The notes under the pieces were generated by a model. It was not told the DNA's origin. It saw only the letters and a program-made list of their open reading frames with translations, and did no database searches. From Pieris napi (lineage: Eukaryota; Arthropoda; Insecta; Lepidoptera; Pieridae): a DNA stretch of 64,000 nucleotides. Location: assembly GCF_905475465.1 (NCBI RefSeq), contig NC_062254.1:6344001-6408000 (forward strand). Direction: 5' to 3'. Both the position numbers and the translations under genes were made by a program. This document shows, one piece after another, positions 47,901 through 58,090 of the stretch (position 1 is its first letter; each line of letters starts with the position of its first letter).

Positions 47901-50900
47901 GTGGCACTGGGAAAATAAACTAATTATATTAAATATTAAACATTGGCAATCGAACTTGGACCGGACTAAACCCTACTGGTTGTTTCGTAATACTGGGACA
48001 TGGGGTCGGAAACATTTCTAAATTTGGTATAGTCTGTCAAAAAAGTCTGGATTTAGTACAGAGTACTAAGTACTTCTTATAGTACTGTCATTTATTATTT
48101 TTTTTCGAATTCTATTTTCAAAAAAACCTTATTACCACCGTTTTAATTATCAAAAAACTCCAATGCCATAAAGCCACTCAAAAACAAAAACTCACAAGCG
48201 GTTAAATAAAGGTTTATACAAGAAAAATATCATAACAATCTTTCAAAATTTCATAAAAATTCAATACACAACAGAAACAAGAAGCCATTAGAACGATGAA
48301 TTCCATCAAGCGTCGATGCCTTTCAATGTATTGTTTGTGAACGCTAAAGATAATTAGGTTGCATGCAAGCGTTTAGTGCTTTCATTAAATTGCTTAACTA
48401 GATGCGAGTGTCACTTCAAGCGTGTAATTTCATTCCTTGTACTTGAAACTTTGTAAGAAAACTTTTATAATTTGAAAAGTTGCTTTTGATTCTAATTATT
48501 GTAATTACTTGGAATTCAATTACAATTACCGAAATTTGTCTTCATGTGACATAATTAAACGTTACAAGAGGGAATAATATTTGCAAAGTTTTGAAAGATG
48601 TTTTCGAAATATGTATAGGTATTAAAATGTTTTGATTTAACTATTGTATTATAGGTTAAATATTCTCTAAGTGCCATGTTGTTATGGGTGAGACTTGGGT
48701 AAAACGAATTAACGGACAGGTAAGAACTATTGACACATGTTTCTTATAAAATAATTCAGATTTTTTAATAACGTTATATATAAGTTCACCATAGATTTAA
48801 TAGGACTTCTAACTAACTTTTTTTTTCAAATTAACTTCTGATCATTAAAGCGGGCCATAGACGGACCGCACGTTGCAGCCGATACCAAGGTCGCCGCACG
48901 GCGATATGCAGTTTCCATACTTAATTCATATTCGCAATACACGGACCGCTCGAGCAGTTCCTGAGCAAACCGCATGTTGCAGTCGGTCTTGACTGCAACA
49001 TGCGGTCCGTCTATGGCCCGCTTAACAGTTGTTAATTTTATATTTCGTAGCTGATGTACACCATCCTTACATGGTCCACTGCATATAACTAAGAGGGGAG
49101 GGTACTTATATATAATATGGAGTAAGCACCAATAGCTTTAACATACCTACGACTTGAAGATAGCCCTTTCTGGATCGCATGGGGTCCGTGTTGACTTGAC
49201 ACATGTACCATCCTCGATCCACTTCGTGCACATCCTTTATATGAAGGTACCACGACCTGTGGTCATTGTATGAGAGACTGATGCGAGGATTCTGAGTAAT
49301 GATGTTATGGTGGATACTCAGAATTGTTTGAGTGTCCATACGGACCCACGCCACCTAAAATAGATATATCTATATTTTTATTTTATTAGACTAGCAAATT
49401 TTCTTCTTTATCATATTTTTAACACATTTCATTTGAACTCCAGAATTTATAGCTCCACATCCTATACTAAAAAAAGAGAAACATACTCCTAAACGCAATT
49501 ACAAGTTGTACAACTTTTAATTTAAAACATGCAGTATGCAGTATTTCCAAAAATGCATGATTATTAATTGTATAACGTCGCAAAAATTGTTCTATTAGCA
49601 ATTAATCTAAAAACTGTATTAGATAGTTACTATTTCTTTAATTCATAATTAAGTTTTAATTTAATAATAGGAAATATATGCGTTGATAAAATTCGATATT
49701 TCTCATATCGAATTCGTCGGGATGAATCTTAATTTTTAATCATAATACGATTTACATAACAGGGCCCTGTCTCTGTAACTTCCAATAGTAATACTTATCC
49801 CAACATTTGTGTATTCTAGTCTGATGAGGTTATCTTAGTATCCTTAAAATATTAACGCTGATGTCGCAACTTTGGGTTGGCGCGGAACAAAACTTAATAT
49901 TGAATTCGGTACGGCTGTTGGTGCAGTGCTTAGAGCAGTTTTGGCCTAGTGGCTTCAGCGTGCAACTCTCATAACTGAGGTCGTAGGTTCCCCGGCTGAG
50001 CACCTATGGACTTTCTTTCTATGTGCGCATTTAACATTGGCTCGAACGGTGAAGGAAAACATCGTGAGGAAACCGACATGTCTTAGACCCAAAAAGTAGA
50101 CGGCTTGTGTCAGGCACTGAAGGCTGATCACCTACTTGCCTATTACATTTAAAAATGATCATGAAACAGATTCAGAAATCTGAGGCCTAGACCTAAAGAG
50201 GTTGTAGCGCCACTGATTTTTTTATGGCTTTTGGTAGTTACAGAATAAGGGCCCAGGTCAGTGAAATTTGGTTCACGTAGGAACAATTCAATACAGCCGA
50301 AAGTGACATCGTAAATGATAAGGTTGATTTGTGTGTGCCATACCATAATGATAAAATAATACCTTGAACCCTCTCAAGTTATCGACGACGCAAGCAAGCA
50401 ATGCATCTCTGCCGACAGTTACGGTAACGTTTGGTATTGGCTCTGCAAATCTTGGGTACATGGACTCTGTAAAAATACATATGAATAATACTAGACGAAA
50501 ACATGTTTACTTAAAGAAACCTAAAGATATGGAAAGTATGTATTCATAATATGGGTAGGATTGTAGTCAGATTGAATGGGATTTTTCTGCTGTATTGTCC
50601 TAATGTGTTTATTTGATCATATGCTAATAACAATACTCATTCAATATTATTTTATAATTATTACTACTGTTATTATATTATTATTATATATTAGTTAATA
50701 TATTATATTATTTTATTTTTTATTTTTTATTTTGTTGTTGCTTGTTTAATTTTTTCTCTTGCTAGCTATGTTCTATTATAATTGATGTGTATGTGTTTGT
50801 GTATAAAATTTGTGATGTCTAAATAAATTTGAACTTATACCAATTTTTATAATCACTACTGGTAACTGACTAAAATATAGACTAGCAAATTACGTCGCCT

Positions 50901-53400
50901 ATAAAAATTCGTGAGATTCCAAATTTAAACGGCAAGCTGCATTATGATTTTGTCTAGTAAACAGCGCACGACTAATTTTGATTGTATGAATTGTGTTTAC
51001 TGTCAAACTTAATAAGGGTCATTTATTGTCAATTGTACAATGTCTACAGCAAATATTAAATCACTAAAGCTTATACCGTATAACTGAACTTAAAGCGCAA
51101 GATGCACATCCACGATTTGTCTTGTCTAGTAGGAACAGAAGTGGCACCCCGATTGACATCGGCACGTCGATTTCATCAGTCGAGTTTACCGTCAAAAATG
51201 GAGCAAATACCTTCACAACGGCGGTGCCATCGTGTCTGCGTGGGGTGCGTGATTTATGTCCGACCCACCTCGACAAATAGCGGTTTGTCGTTGTATCACT
51301 CTTTTGCTCGGAATAATATATCACGTTAAAAACTCTCAATATACGAGCCCTTTAAAAGCGTTGCGAGGTATGTAATTTACATACAACTGTGCGAAATGTA
51401 TTTTTGCGGCTTGGGTTTTTGCTACGTATTTTTATACTTTGGTACCGTTTCACGCCATCTCATAATTGAATAAATTTATATGGTTCTAAACTTTTCGCTT
51501 CGTATTTTAGTAAATTTATTTTGCTCATTTTATGTTCTTATAAATGTTTTTAAAATAGTATAATAAATTGTACTATTTAGTGAGTGAGTTAAATATTCTT
51601 TAATGTAATACTATAATATTCTTACTTGAACCCTGTATATATAGGAATTTTCACGCTCAATGTGTTATTTCCTATGAATAAGTGTTAAAATCGTGTTATT
51701 TCCGCACAACACTCAACTGCCTCTATCACGCAAGTAATCTAAGCGAACAATTTGTCGCCGAACAATCACTCGTTTTTACACTGGAAATGGTTATTTGAAT
51801 GGTTAATGGCTTGTATTTATTCTCGTAACTGGAATTTTACATACCGTTACGAAAATGCAATCATTGCATCTTTTAGTATGTATGATAACGATCATGTCGC
51901 GTGAAGCTTAAATATCAAATTATTTCCCTCTATGTAATTATTGCACAGTATTTGAAACGTATACGTTATGTATATATTAGTTACATAACGTCAAGTATCT
52001 TATACGTTTTATATTCATAAGTAACAATAATCAATAATATAATACTGGTCCCTGTGGCAGAGTGCCCTTAACGCAGCATTACCTCGTTGTATTGTGCTGT
52101 TTTTTGTACTCATGCAATGGGTATAAACTATTTTGTCACACACAATAATGTTATTTATATAATAATTCAAAAGCTTAATTAATTTAATTATAAAATAATC
52201 ACGACCGATTGTCTTAAACCAAGTTAAGTTGTTAAGCCGTAATTTATACATACTTAACGTCGTATATATCAAAGATATATTGTGGAGGCGCTAATTAGAG
52301 AGAATTACAACTGTAGCACCAGCGCCATTGGAATAATTAATGTTGAGAAATAACAGCTGTACAAGCTCGTATGGTAACCAAAGTCGAATGACAAATAGTT
52401 TCTTTAATTCGCTGGTTCCATTAATTTTATGTTTATTTTGTCGTACGAAGTCTGTCTGAAGTAATGGGTCTTTGTAAAACCTTTGTTTGTTGTTTATGGA
52501 ATTAATAATACACTACAAAAAAATACTAATAAAATTGGAAATCCACTCTTGTTGTAATATAGGATTTGTGTGCCGCGATATTGTTCTATTCGATTCGCTG
52601 CGCCTATTAAGTTCACACTGATATAATTGTTTGATTGTCCTCGTTTTATTATGTGTGAGAGTGTTTGTGTGTTGAGTATTGTGTGTGTGTTTGAGTAAAA
52701 TATAACATTAGCAGCAGTCTTGTAAAGAATATATTCCTTTAAATTAGAGTTTTTGTTGGAAAACGTAAAACTGTTTAATTGACCTATCAGTGCATTTATT
52801 ATTACTTTATTTCATATATATTGTCCAAGTCTTTGACAAGTGCAAGATAAATATTTTACTTTACTACTTTTTACTTTGCTTATATACATGTATGCAGCAC
52901 CACCCTTATGTGTAATGTCGGTAGTACAATATGCAATCATAAAAACGGAGATATTTAAAAAAAATATAACTTAGAATGTGTCTTTGGAAAGTCATTATGG
53001 TATATGCGTGGGTACCCGTTCTAATCGTAATCTATTTGTTGCGTCCAAAACTTACGACATTTGACTTAATAAGTAGTCAACATGAAATTATTTTGTGTAT
53101 AAATGTGGGTACAATTACTCACAATGGACCTAATGAGAGTCTAAGTTCGGAAACTGAGTCCGCCAACCTTTCACATTTAACCTGTGGGTACAATTAGTAT
53201 TTTTTATAAGTACCGTATACAACTTACGCTTACTTATACATAAATGTATAAGTAAGCGTATACAACTATAGAAATACCTGATTCTTCAACAGAATATACA
53301 AATTATTAATTACCTTAACTATGTAAAATTAGGTTATACATACCGTCGGGCACTTCAATAGGTGCGACTGATACGACATTCTGTCCCGGAATCTCTCGAC
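32890..53400 (-). CDS. DIP/lachesin-like GPI-anchored three-Ig-domain protein, ten 3' exons
   Basis: Ten exons join in frame (53400-53344, 50466-50363, 49354-49147, 47906-47751, 46141-46013, 44987-44850, 36144-35995, 35076-35002, 34484-34407, 32978-32890) into 393 residues plus stop. All introns are GT..AG; most are phase 1, as is usual for Ig genes. Three Ig domains show Cys pairs 44/105, 148/198 and 241/297 with Trp 56, 160 and 253. The first domain's RISLSYNDHRSWYLHI and WYMCQVNTDPM are hallmarks of Drosophila Dpr-interacting proteins and relatives. A short linker and a hydrophobic C-terminus suggest a GPI anchor. Family members are cell-surface recognition proteins in synapse and layer matching, binding Dpr partners. 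The signal-peptide exon is missing from my model, so the start is partial. The exact paralogue cannot be named from sequence alone. Confidence 0.92.
33041..33412. mobile_element. Second copy of the TTGGTTGT...CACGTC element
   Basis: Starts TTGGTTGTTTGTAAAGTAGG, ends GACGTTATCACGTCAAAA; the middle differs from the copy at 38427-38717. It lies in the last intron of the DIP-like gene, about 60 bp upstream of exon J's acceptor. Confidence 0.7.
33620..33797 (+). repeat. Interspersed repeat, GGCCGTGGGGTT family
   Basis: TTGGGCCGTGGGGTTTAAG...AAGTTGGCGCCTGTTG...AATACAGTGAGG; interrupted at its right end by the SINE at 33798. Confidence 0.7.
33798..34087 (-). mobile_element. tRNA-derived SINE inserted in a LINE tail
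   Basis: Reverse-strand copy. The 14-bp sequence GCTACATGAACAAA flanks it (33784-33797 and 34088-34101), showing insertion into the tail repeat at 33620. In the last intron of the DIP-like gene. Confidence 0.88.
34407..34484 (-). CDS. DIP-like exon I, stalk
   Basis: Encodes GQLVQTNEAISSTFQGEVFD then GQIRDF. Exact phase-1 fit between ..ttacag and gtatgt. No domain; a membrane-proximal stalk. Confidence 0.75.
35002..35076 (-). CDS. DIP-like exon H, post-Ig3 linker
   Basis: Encodes EIPAPPSAFTTTQKPILDNQ, a Pro/Thr-rich stalk after Ig3, then a basic IRKK. Exact phase fit (2+72+1 nt) with ..ttgtag and gtatgt sites. Confidence 0.8.
35352..35735 (-). repeat. LINE 3'-end fragment, longer copy
   Basis: Includes the common core plus about 200 bp upstream (GTTGTTCCCACGAGAATGTAAGTG). 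Lies in the intron between exons G and H of the DIP-like gene. Confidence 0.8.
35995..36144 (-). CDS. DIP-like exon G, second half of Ig3
   Basis: Encodes GKYEAIPVDSGYNKFMMLKI, then RNITKEDFGFYKCIAKNSLG and ETDGIIKL, ending Ig3 (Cys297). The acceptor ..attgtag has a weak pyrimidine tract but gives the family-like junction ISGGKYE. An open frame runs on upstream of it, so the exact acceptor is slightly uncertain. Confidence 0.93.
38427..38717. mobile_element. Short non-autonomous element inside the giant palindrome
   Basis: GC-richer block starting TTGGTTGTCTGTAAAGTCGG and ending GACGTTGTCACGTC, inserted in an A run. The uninterrupted version of the host sequence is present at about 37574, so the insertion is certain. 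It contains three tandem 18-bp units at 38594-38647. Confidence 0.82.
38594..38647 (+). repeat. Tandem 18-bp repeat, three units
   Basis: CGCCTCAGAGCGAGGTAA repeated three times, the last unit with one change. Lies within the inserted element. Confidence 0.9.
39735..41136. repeat. Second long inverted repeat
   Basis: Arms run from TAGACCAGTGC (39735) to the inverse GCACTGGTCTA (41136). About 600 bp per arm is nearly identical, for example ATTACAGTAGGATGAAACCCAT and GTGCTTTCAG segments, around a 160-bp single-copy centre (about 40365-40525). It starts only about 20 bp after the first inverted repeat. No coding frame is supported; open frames here are shadows of the arms. Confidence 0.88.
41169..41525 (+). 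mobile_element. Retroposon, GGCAAACGTCGTTTTGCC family
   Basis: ACTAGCTGACCCGGCAAACG...GAATCGGTTGAGCCGTTTCG...CACGAGAATTTTAAAG. Lies immediately right of the second giant inverted repeat. Confidence 0.78.
42286..42339. repeat. Perfect 54-bp palindrome
   Basis: Left half AGGACAGTAAGGATCTTTTT.. mirrors exactly around CTTAAG at 42312/42313 with no spacer. Confidence 0.95.
43036..43620 (-). repeat. LINE 3'-end fragment, longest copy
   Basis: Ends at 43036 in four TTGAAT repeats (sense strand), includes the core and extends about 300 bp further into GC-richer sequence than any other copy. Several overlapping open frames here are repeat shadows. Within the 8.7-kb DIP intron. Confidence 0.8.
44850..44987 (-). 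CDS. DIP-like exon F, first half of Ig3
   Basis: Encodes FPPMLSIPNQLEGAYLGQDV, then TLECHTEAYPSSINYWTTDR. The FPPM..NQL entry and ECHTEAYP..INYW are typical of the family's third Ig domain (Cys241, Trp253). Followed by the 8.7-kb intron with the giant inverted repeats. Confidence 0.95.
45118..45476. mobile_element. Element with AAGAAGTTATACTTCTT terminal motif, copy 2
   Basis: Same two ends as copy 1 with a 359-bp span. Lies in the intron between exons E and F of the DIP-like gene. Confidence 0.75.
46013..46141 (-). CDS. DIP-like exon E, second half of Ig2
   Basis: Encodes VDGETLTITKVSRLHMGAYL, then CIASNGVPPSISKRI, the Tyr-x-Cys end of Ig2 (Cys198) and the strand leading to Ig3. Confidence 0.95.
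47372..47728. mobile_element. 357-bp TIR element with a short internal reading frame
   Basis: Near-perfect termini of about 38 bp: GGTTTCCTAGAAAAGCGG... and its inverse ..CCGATTTTCTAGGAAACC, including GTTAACTAACGGCCGT. Flanks are TAC/TAA, so the target duplication is unclear. Interior is CpG-richer than the surroundings and carries an ATG frame at 47599-47661. Confidence 0.82.
47751..47906 (-). CDS. DIP-like exon D, first half of Ig2
   Basis: Encodes VPPSIIDNMTSTDMVVREGA, then VTMVCRASGYPEPYVMWRRED, giving Cys148, Trp160 and an NMT glycosylation site. Phase 1 at both ends. A 357-bp inverted-repeat element begins only 22 bp downstream of its donor. Confidence 0.95.
48849..49022. mobile_element. 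174-bp MITE with TAA duplication
   Basis: Perfect inverted ends AGCGGGCCATAGACGGACCG flanked by TAA at 48846-48848 and 49023-49025; TWA duplications suggest PIF/Harbinger mobilisation. Lies in the intron between Ig1 and Ig2 exons of the DIP-like gene. Confidence 0.85.
49147..49354 (-). CDS. DIP-like exon C, second half of Ig1
   Basis: Starts VAWVRMDTQTILSIHHNII, continues through ISLSYNDHRSWYLHIKDV and ends VDRGWYMCQVNTDPM..LQVV with the second Ig1 cysteine (Cys105). This is the most conserved block of the DIP/lachesin family and the main basis for the family call. Confidence 0.96.
49931..50223 (+). mobile_element. tRNA-derived SINE
   Basis: AGAGCAGTTTTGGCCTAGTG...GTTGTAGCGCCACTGATTTTT. Lies 140 bp downstream of exon B of the DIP-like gene, antisense to it. 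Confidence 0.85.
50363..50466 (-). CDS. DIP-like exon B, first half of Ig1
   Basis: Encodes PRFAEPIPNVTVTVGRDALL, then ACVVDNLRGFK with the first Ig1 cysteine (Cys44) and an NVT glycosylation site. The intron after it is phase 0, unlike the phase-1 neighbours, and splits Ig1 just before the conserved AWVR. Confidence 0.92.
51064..51339. other. CpG-rich block with open frames on both strands
   Basis: In the intron between exons A and B of the DIP-like gene. A 91-codon minus-strand frame and a 75-codon plus-strand frame overlap. The minus frame contains a Met followed by hydrophobic residues (MSIGVPLLFLLDK). No family recognised; could be an alternative first exon, a repeat, or chance. Confidence 0.25.
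52042..52105 (-). repeat. Scrap of the GGCCGTGGGGTT repeat family
   Basis: Minus strand GCACAATACAACGAGGTAAT..CTGCCACAGGG matches the right end of the 27158 copy. Confidence 0.5.
53121..53175 (+). repeat. LINE 3'-end scrap
   Basis: CACAATGGACCTAATGAGAG...AACTGAGTCCGCCAACCT matches the last about 50 bp of the 10812 family. Confidence 0.55.
53225..53260. repeat. Hairpin, 17-bp stem, 2-nt loop
   Basis: TACGCTTACTTATACAT / ATGTATAAGTAAGCGTA, with GTATACAACT directly repeated on both sides. Confidence 0.85.
53344..53400 (-). CDS. DIP-like exon A, N-terminal linker
   Basis: 57-nt exon between ..tttcag and gtatg, phase 1 in and out, coding REIPGQNVV then IEVPD. It would lie just after the signal peptide. 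Support comes from reading frame, splice sites and continuity with the next exon rather than from a strong motif. Confidence 0.65.
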
Positions 53401-55780
53401 CTGAAAGAATAATATGACATAACTATGAACATAATATTGCTTTTCACAGTTATAAAAAACCAGTAATGCCTAGATCTGACCACAGAATTCTGCATCTGTA
53501 CAATTAGCCTTATGTTCCTGCGCAAGTTTTTAAGTGTAAGGCCGGTTTCCTTACGATGCGATTCCAACAGTACGAGCTAGTATTGGAAAAGAGAAAGAAA
53601 AGTGAATTGGTGCAGCCGTGATTCGAACCCAAGACCACGGCCTGCTTAACTTAGCTGTTGGAGAAAACAATAGAATGGAGACCAGTCTATTAAACTAATA
53701 ATTGTTATTAACATATAACAATATCGTGTAAAGTTATGGACAATAATAACCCTAGTACGAAACTTTAGTACGCCGTTAAAAGTTTAAGTTTTAATTGCCG
53801 CTAGAAACGACTATAGCTTGTAAATGCTTTATGACGATATATGTGAAAACTAAGTTATACTTACTTTTTTATGAGGCGTACTTAACATAAAATCGAATAT
53901 GTTTATGGTTTATATTGTAGTTTTATTTTGAAATGTAGCTAAATGGTTGTAATAAGTATTAAGTATATAATTTAAACTTAATATTAACTTACTTATTTTC
54001 ACGAAATTTATTTTTAGTTAGTCTGCGTATTGCGGAGTATAAAAACTTTGCATTTTTTTCATCAACAGTATGGGTAGGTTGAATACTTTCGACTATACGT
54101 TTTCTTTATTTGAAATTGCCGTAAGAGTCTTGATCTTTCGCCACATCTAACATGTTTTAGTTTGAATTTTGAATTTATTCGTTTGTCTTTTATTTCTGCG
54201 TTCGAAGTTTAAAAATTCAAACTTAACCTGGCCACTAACAAGATTGATGATGCGTTCTTAATTTGAATTTACGATTTTCATTCGATTTTTAAAATAAGTT
54301 GAATTCTCGAGTTGAAATTGAGCTCTGCGGACTGCGGAGGCGGGTTCATTGCTTTTAGTCATGACGGATAATGATTGATGAATGAGATGTCTACCACCAT
54401 AAGTAGTAATAAGTCTTGTATCTGCAATATTTGCGAGCTATTTTTTTCCTATAATAGGCTATTTGTTAACATTTTAAAAAACATTTTAGTTTATTCAATA
54501 ATGAGTAGAATTGTATATGAAACCTATACATTTCTCAAATAAATTATATTTTTTTATTAAATAGAAATTAAAAATCCTTTTATAATAACCCGCCAAAACG
54601 CGTTTCTGGGCAATATGGCGTCGCATCAGTGCTATAACGTTCCATGATTGTTACAAACGTACATTTTTTGGGCGTTAACTGTCATTAAGACATCATTTAC
54701 AAGCATACGTCATCGTCCATTCGACTTATCTGTGACTTATAAATAAATGATAATTTGTTTTTATTCCATAAAGCTTAAAGCTTAGAAGATTATCCGTAAT
54801 AAAAAAATCATACTATCAAATAGCGCATAGATTATTTTTGTATGAAATTCCTGTTGATCTGAGCGCACCACCGTCACCACCAAACAGGAACCACCATCAC
54901 CATCAAAATTTATGCTAGTGTAAGATTTACATTGACATTCCTTTTTTACACACGGTTCGGTTCTAGCAAAGTAAATAACAACAATAGCAAAATTAATTAA
55001 TTGAAACTTTTTTTACGAAATATGAATTTTTATAAAAATAACTTTTTATGGTTGCTTATATGTAATAAATAAATTAAGAGTACAAAAATACACTAAGGCG
55101 TTTAACTTGGTGCCTGTTAAACACCAGTACAAATTTTAAATTCCTTATAAACTAAAGAGTTAAAAACATATATTCAGTGCAAATACGAAACAGCAACAAC
55201 CAGAGAAAAAAATCCTTAAAAAATAGTTTTTCAAGGGCACCCGAACTTTTTGGGTGTTACGAGTATCAAGCTCAAAATAAGCATTTTTATGCATTTCTAG
55301 TAAACGAAGCCATACAAACCCTTTGCTAATAAAATATTTAAATGTAAGCAATCAGGAGAAGCCTCAAACATATTTCCTGTTGCCCTGAAACCTAAAAAGG
55401 GTTGGGTAAACCACAGTTTTTTTAAACTTGTTTTGAAATACCACAGTATGTTACTGTATTACCGTTATCGTGAAATTATTCTGCAAGGCCCGTATTATAG
55501 AACGTCAATAAAACTTTGTATCTAATTCAAGAGCTGTCCAACATTTTTTACCGTGTGACATTTAATATATTTGATAGCGCTCAAGACGAGATTGTGATTT
55601 GAGATGCGAATTAGACTACGGACTTAAGTTTCCTTTATGTTTAATAGTTAAGTTAATATCTGTTTCCAAAGCTTCGACTTAGGAAGTGGCTTTATTTTGT
55701 TTCCACAAGCAGACGTTACCTAATTTAAAGATAAAATATCCATATTCTATTATCTATGGACATGGTCAGAAACATCATTT

Positions 55781-56275
55781 CTTGTCTTTGTTTTGCGAAT
55801 TCATAAATTTAGTGAAAAAAATATTTCTATTTAATGTGGTTTATGCTCGAGTGTAGTATATTATATGCACTTGGTCGAATCAACTCTATATATATTTAAT
55901 CTGTCTCTGTTATAATTTACGTTTTGACTTTACAAACTATTTGAAATTAAAACGTATTTGCAAGTCTATTTTCAATGACATATTGTTACTTTATCGATTG
56001 TTTACGTAATGTCGAAACGTTAATTGGTTTTGTCTCCTTGTTTTGCGTATGCATAAATTGTGAAAAAAAAATATCTATCTCATGCGTTATACGGTAGCAC
56101 TTGATCGAGTTAACTCTATGCAAACTTCATCTATGTCTTTGTTTCCATCTAAATTTCGAATTCAAAAACTATTCGAAATTTAAACGAATTTGCAAGTCGG
56201 TTTTCAATGACATTGTGAGTTTATTGATTGTTAACGTAATGTCGAGAAAGCATTAATTGGTTTTGTCTCTTTAGC
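55781..56275 (+). repeat. Diverged tandem duplication, two units of about 245 bp
   Basis: Unit 1 (55786-56034) and unit 2 (56035-56275) share TTTTGCG..T.CATAAAT, GTCGA..AACTCTAT, TTGCAAGTC..TTTTCAATGACAT, TTTACGTAATGTCGA-like and TTAATTGGTTTTGTCTC in the same order. Confidence 0.75.
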
Positions 56276-57265
56276 CTATTAAATAGGATCGCTTTTTGCA
56301 TTAAGTATACCATTATGGGTAGCGTTGACAGCTCTTCGTGAACCCGACAGGATTGTTCCATTATCGACGAACAGATGAATAATTGACACACACAAGTATG
56401 TTCAACCGTGTTCACACTAACGAGCGCTTTTTACACCTATGTTGAGAGATTTAGTGTTTCATAGGGAAGTGGAAAAAATGGATTCTGTTCCGGTTTTAGA
56501 ATGGTTTTCATAGCGTTGGCTATTTTTGGTTGGGTTGAATATTATTTTTTGCTGTCATCATATGAAAGATGTTTTCTATTTGTTGGAATTCGTTAAAAGC
56601 TGTGCTTCAAAACCAAATAGCATTATTTTGGTACAATTGAGAATTGTGAATATCTATAATAATCACATTACAATTCAAGAAGTGTATTATATTTTACGAT
56701 TTATAATTAAATAATACAATCAAAAAGTTTATTGGCTTAACGTTAAAGATTTATACAGACTATATAAATATGAAATATTGTCAATTGGAACTCATCATAC
56801 GTTTGAAAAAGGTATTTTAAATTCAGAAATAAATTAATCTTATTCCCGTGGGGTTTTTATATACTATATATATTTTTAGAGGAGTTTTCCTGTTGACTAC
56901 ACCATCTGCTTTCTTTTTCCAATACATGGAACGCGACAAATGTGTGATATTTTTATTTTCTTGTCTCAAGCATCACAGATATTTAAATGAGGACAATACA
57001 ACTTAACAAAATTTGACAAACAAAAATTTTGACAATTTAAATAGGCGCAGCACTAACCAGATCCATGCAACTTCGTCACAATTAAGTAGTCCGCAATATC
57101 GCAGCACTCTCTAGAGGGGATTTTTTGTATTGAAGAAGTCGCATGGCTTAACACATCCGCGAATATACAATAATACAATAATTGCTATAATTAGGTAGGA
57201 ATAGATCATCTTCTATTGATTTGTTTCTAAAATAAATATTATCATTAATATATCGTACAAAATAT

Positions 57266-57326
57266 GAGATATAAATATATTTTTATATTTATATCTCACA
57301 TAATTTTAAGTAGCTACTTAAAATTA
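57266..57326. repeat. Two adjacent palindromes
   Basis: 57266-57279 pairs with 57284-57297 (GAGATATAAATATA); 57301-57326 is a perfect 26-bp palindrome centred on TAGCTA. Confidence 0.85.
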
Positions 57327-57710
57327 TTATTACTTCAAACTGTGCTGCTTCAAACAATTTCCTTCTCAAAGTTGGGTACTTAAAAGTTTTTGAAGTATAA
57401 ACAAAAAATTCTGGGACTAAGCACTATCTGCCCTAATGTACATATATTAAATAGTAGTTGCCTAAATCTAAACATAGTAGTAGAATCATGTACAAAATCT
57501 CCTTTGTCTTGCTTGCTGGGTACAAAGTCTCCTTTATCTCGGCCGATTGGACTCCATCCGGTCCAAAATAGCTTTTAAATCTACACATATTCATATGAAA
57601 TTCAAAAGCTATTTATATGAATTCTTAGCTATAATTTGTAATTAGTTGAACTCGTAAAGTACCATATGGGTAAGATTCAAGACTTACGTACCTACTTTTA
57701 TTACCGTTTG

Positions 57711-58090
57711 TCAAAATCCAATACATTTTTGATCATACTTTGACCGCAGATTTTGTCCCTCGCGAGGGGGATGGTTTAGGCAGGTGGTGTAAAGGTCGCG
57801 CCCTGCAGCGCGTAAAGGGCGGTACGGGGGCGGTCTATTTAGACCTTGATGGGGGCTGCAGGAATGATGGACCATCTTTTCGTTACGCATACCCCCGCAG
57901 TGCGAGAGCCTTATAGTTTTGTGGGACTCACTTCTGTCCTTATCCACTAAAACTCACAGTGCCACCAGCAGTCGAGGCAGTAAGGCGTAGACTAGTCGCT
58001 GCCACGTGATCAGCCGCTAAATTCGCCCTGATTTGAAGAGCTGGGAGAGGTGGTGATGTTGCACAACATCACCTCCTAGAACCTACCGAT
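57711..58090. other. GC-rich repeat-like block
   Basis: Much more GC-rich than its surroundings (CCCTCGCGAGGGGGATGG, GGCGGTACGGGGGCGG), with an open frame on the minus strand and a small inverted pair GGTGATGTTG/CAACATCACC at its right end. Probably part of a retrotransposon, but I see no conserved protein motif. Confidence 0.35.

Noticed and set aside
57711..57947. 78-codon minus-strand frame, Pro/Arg-rich
   Set aside because: GC-rich repeat-like DNA with no conserved motif; reported only as a repeat-like block.
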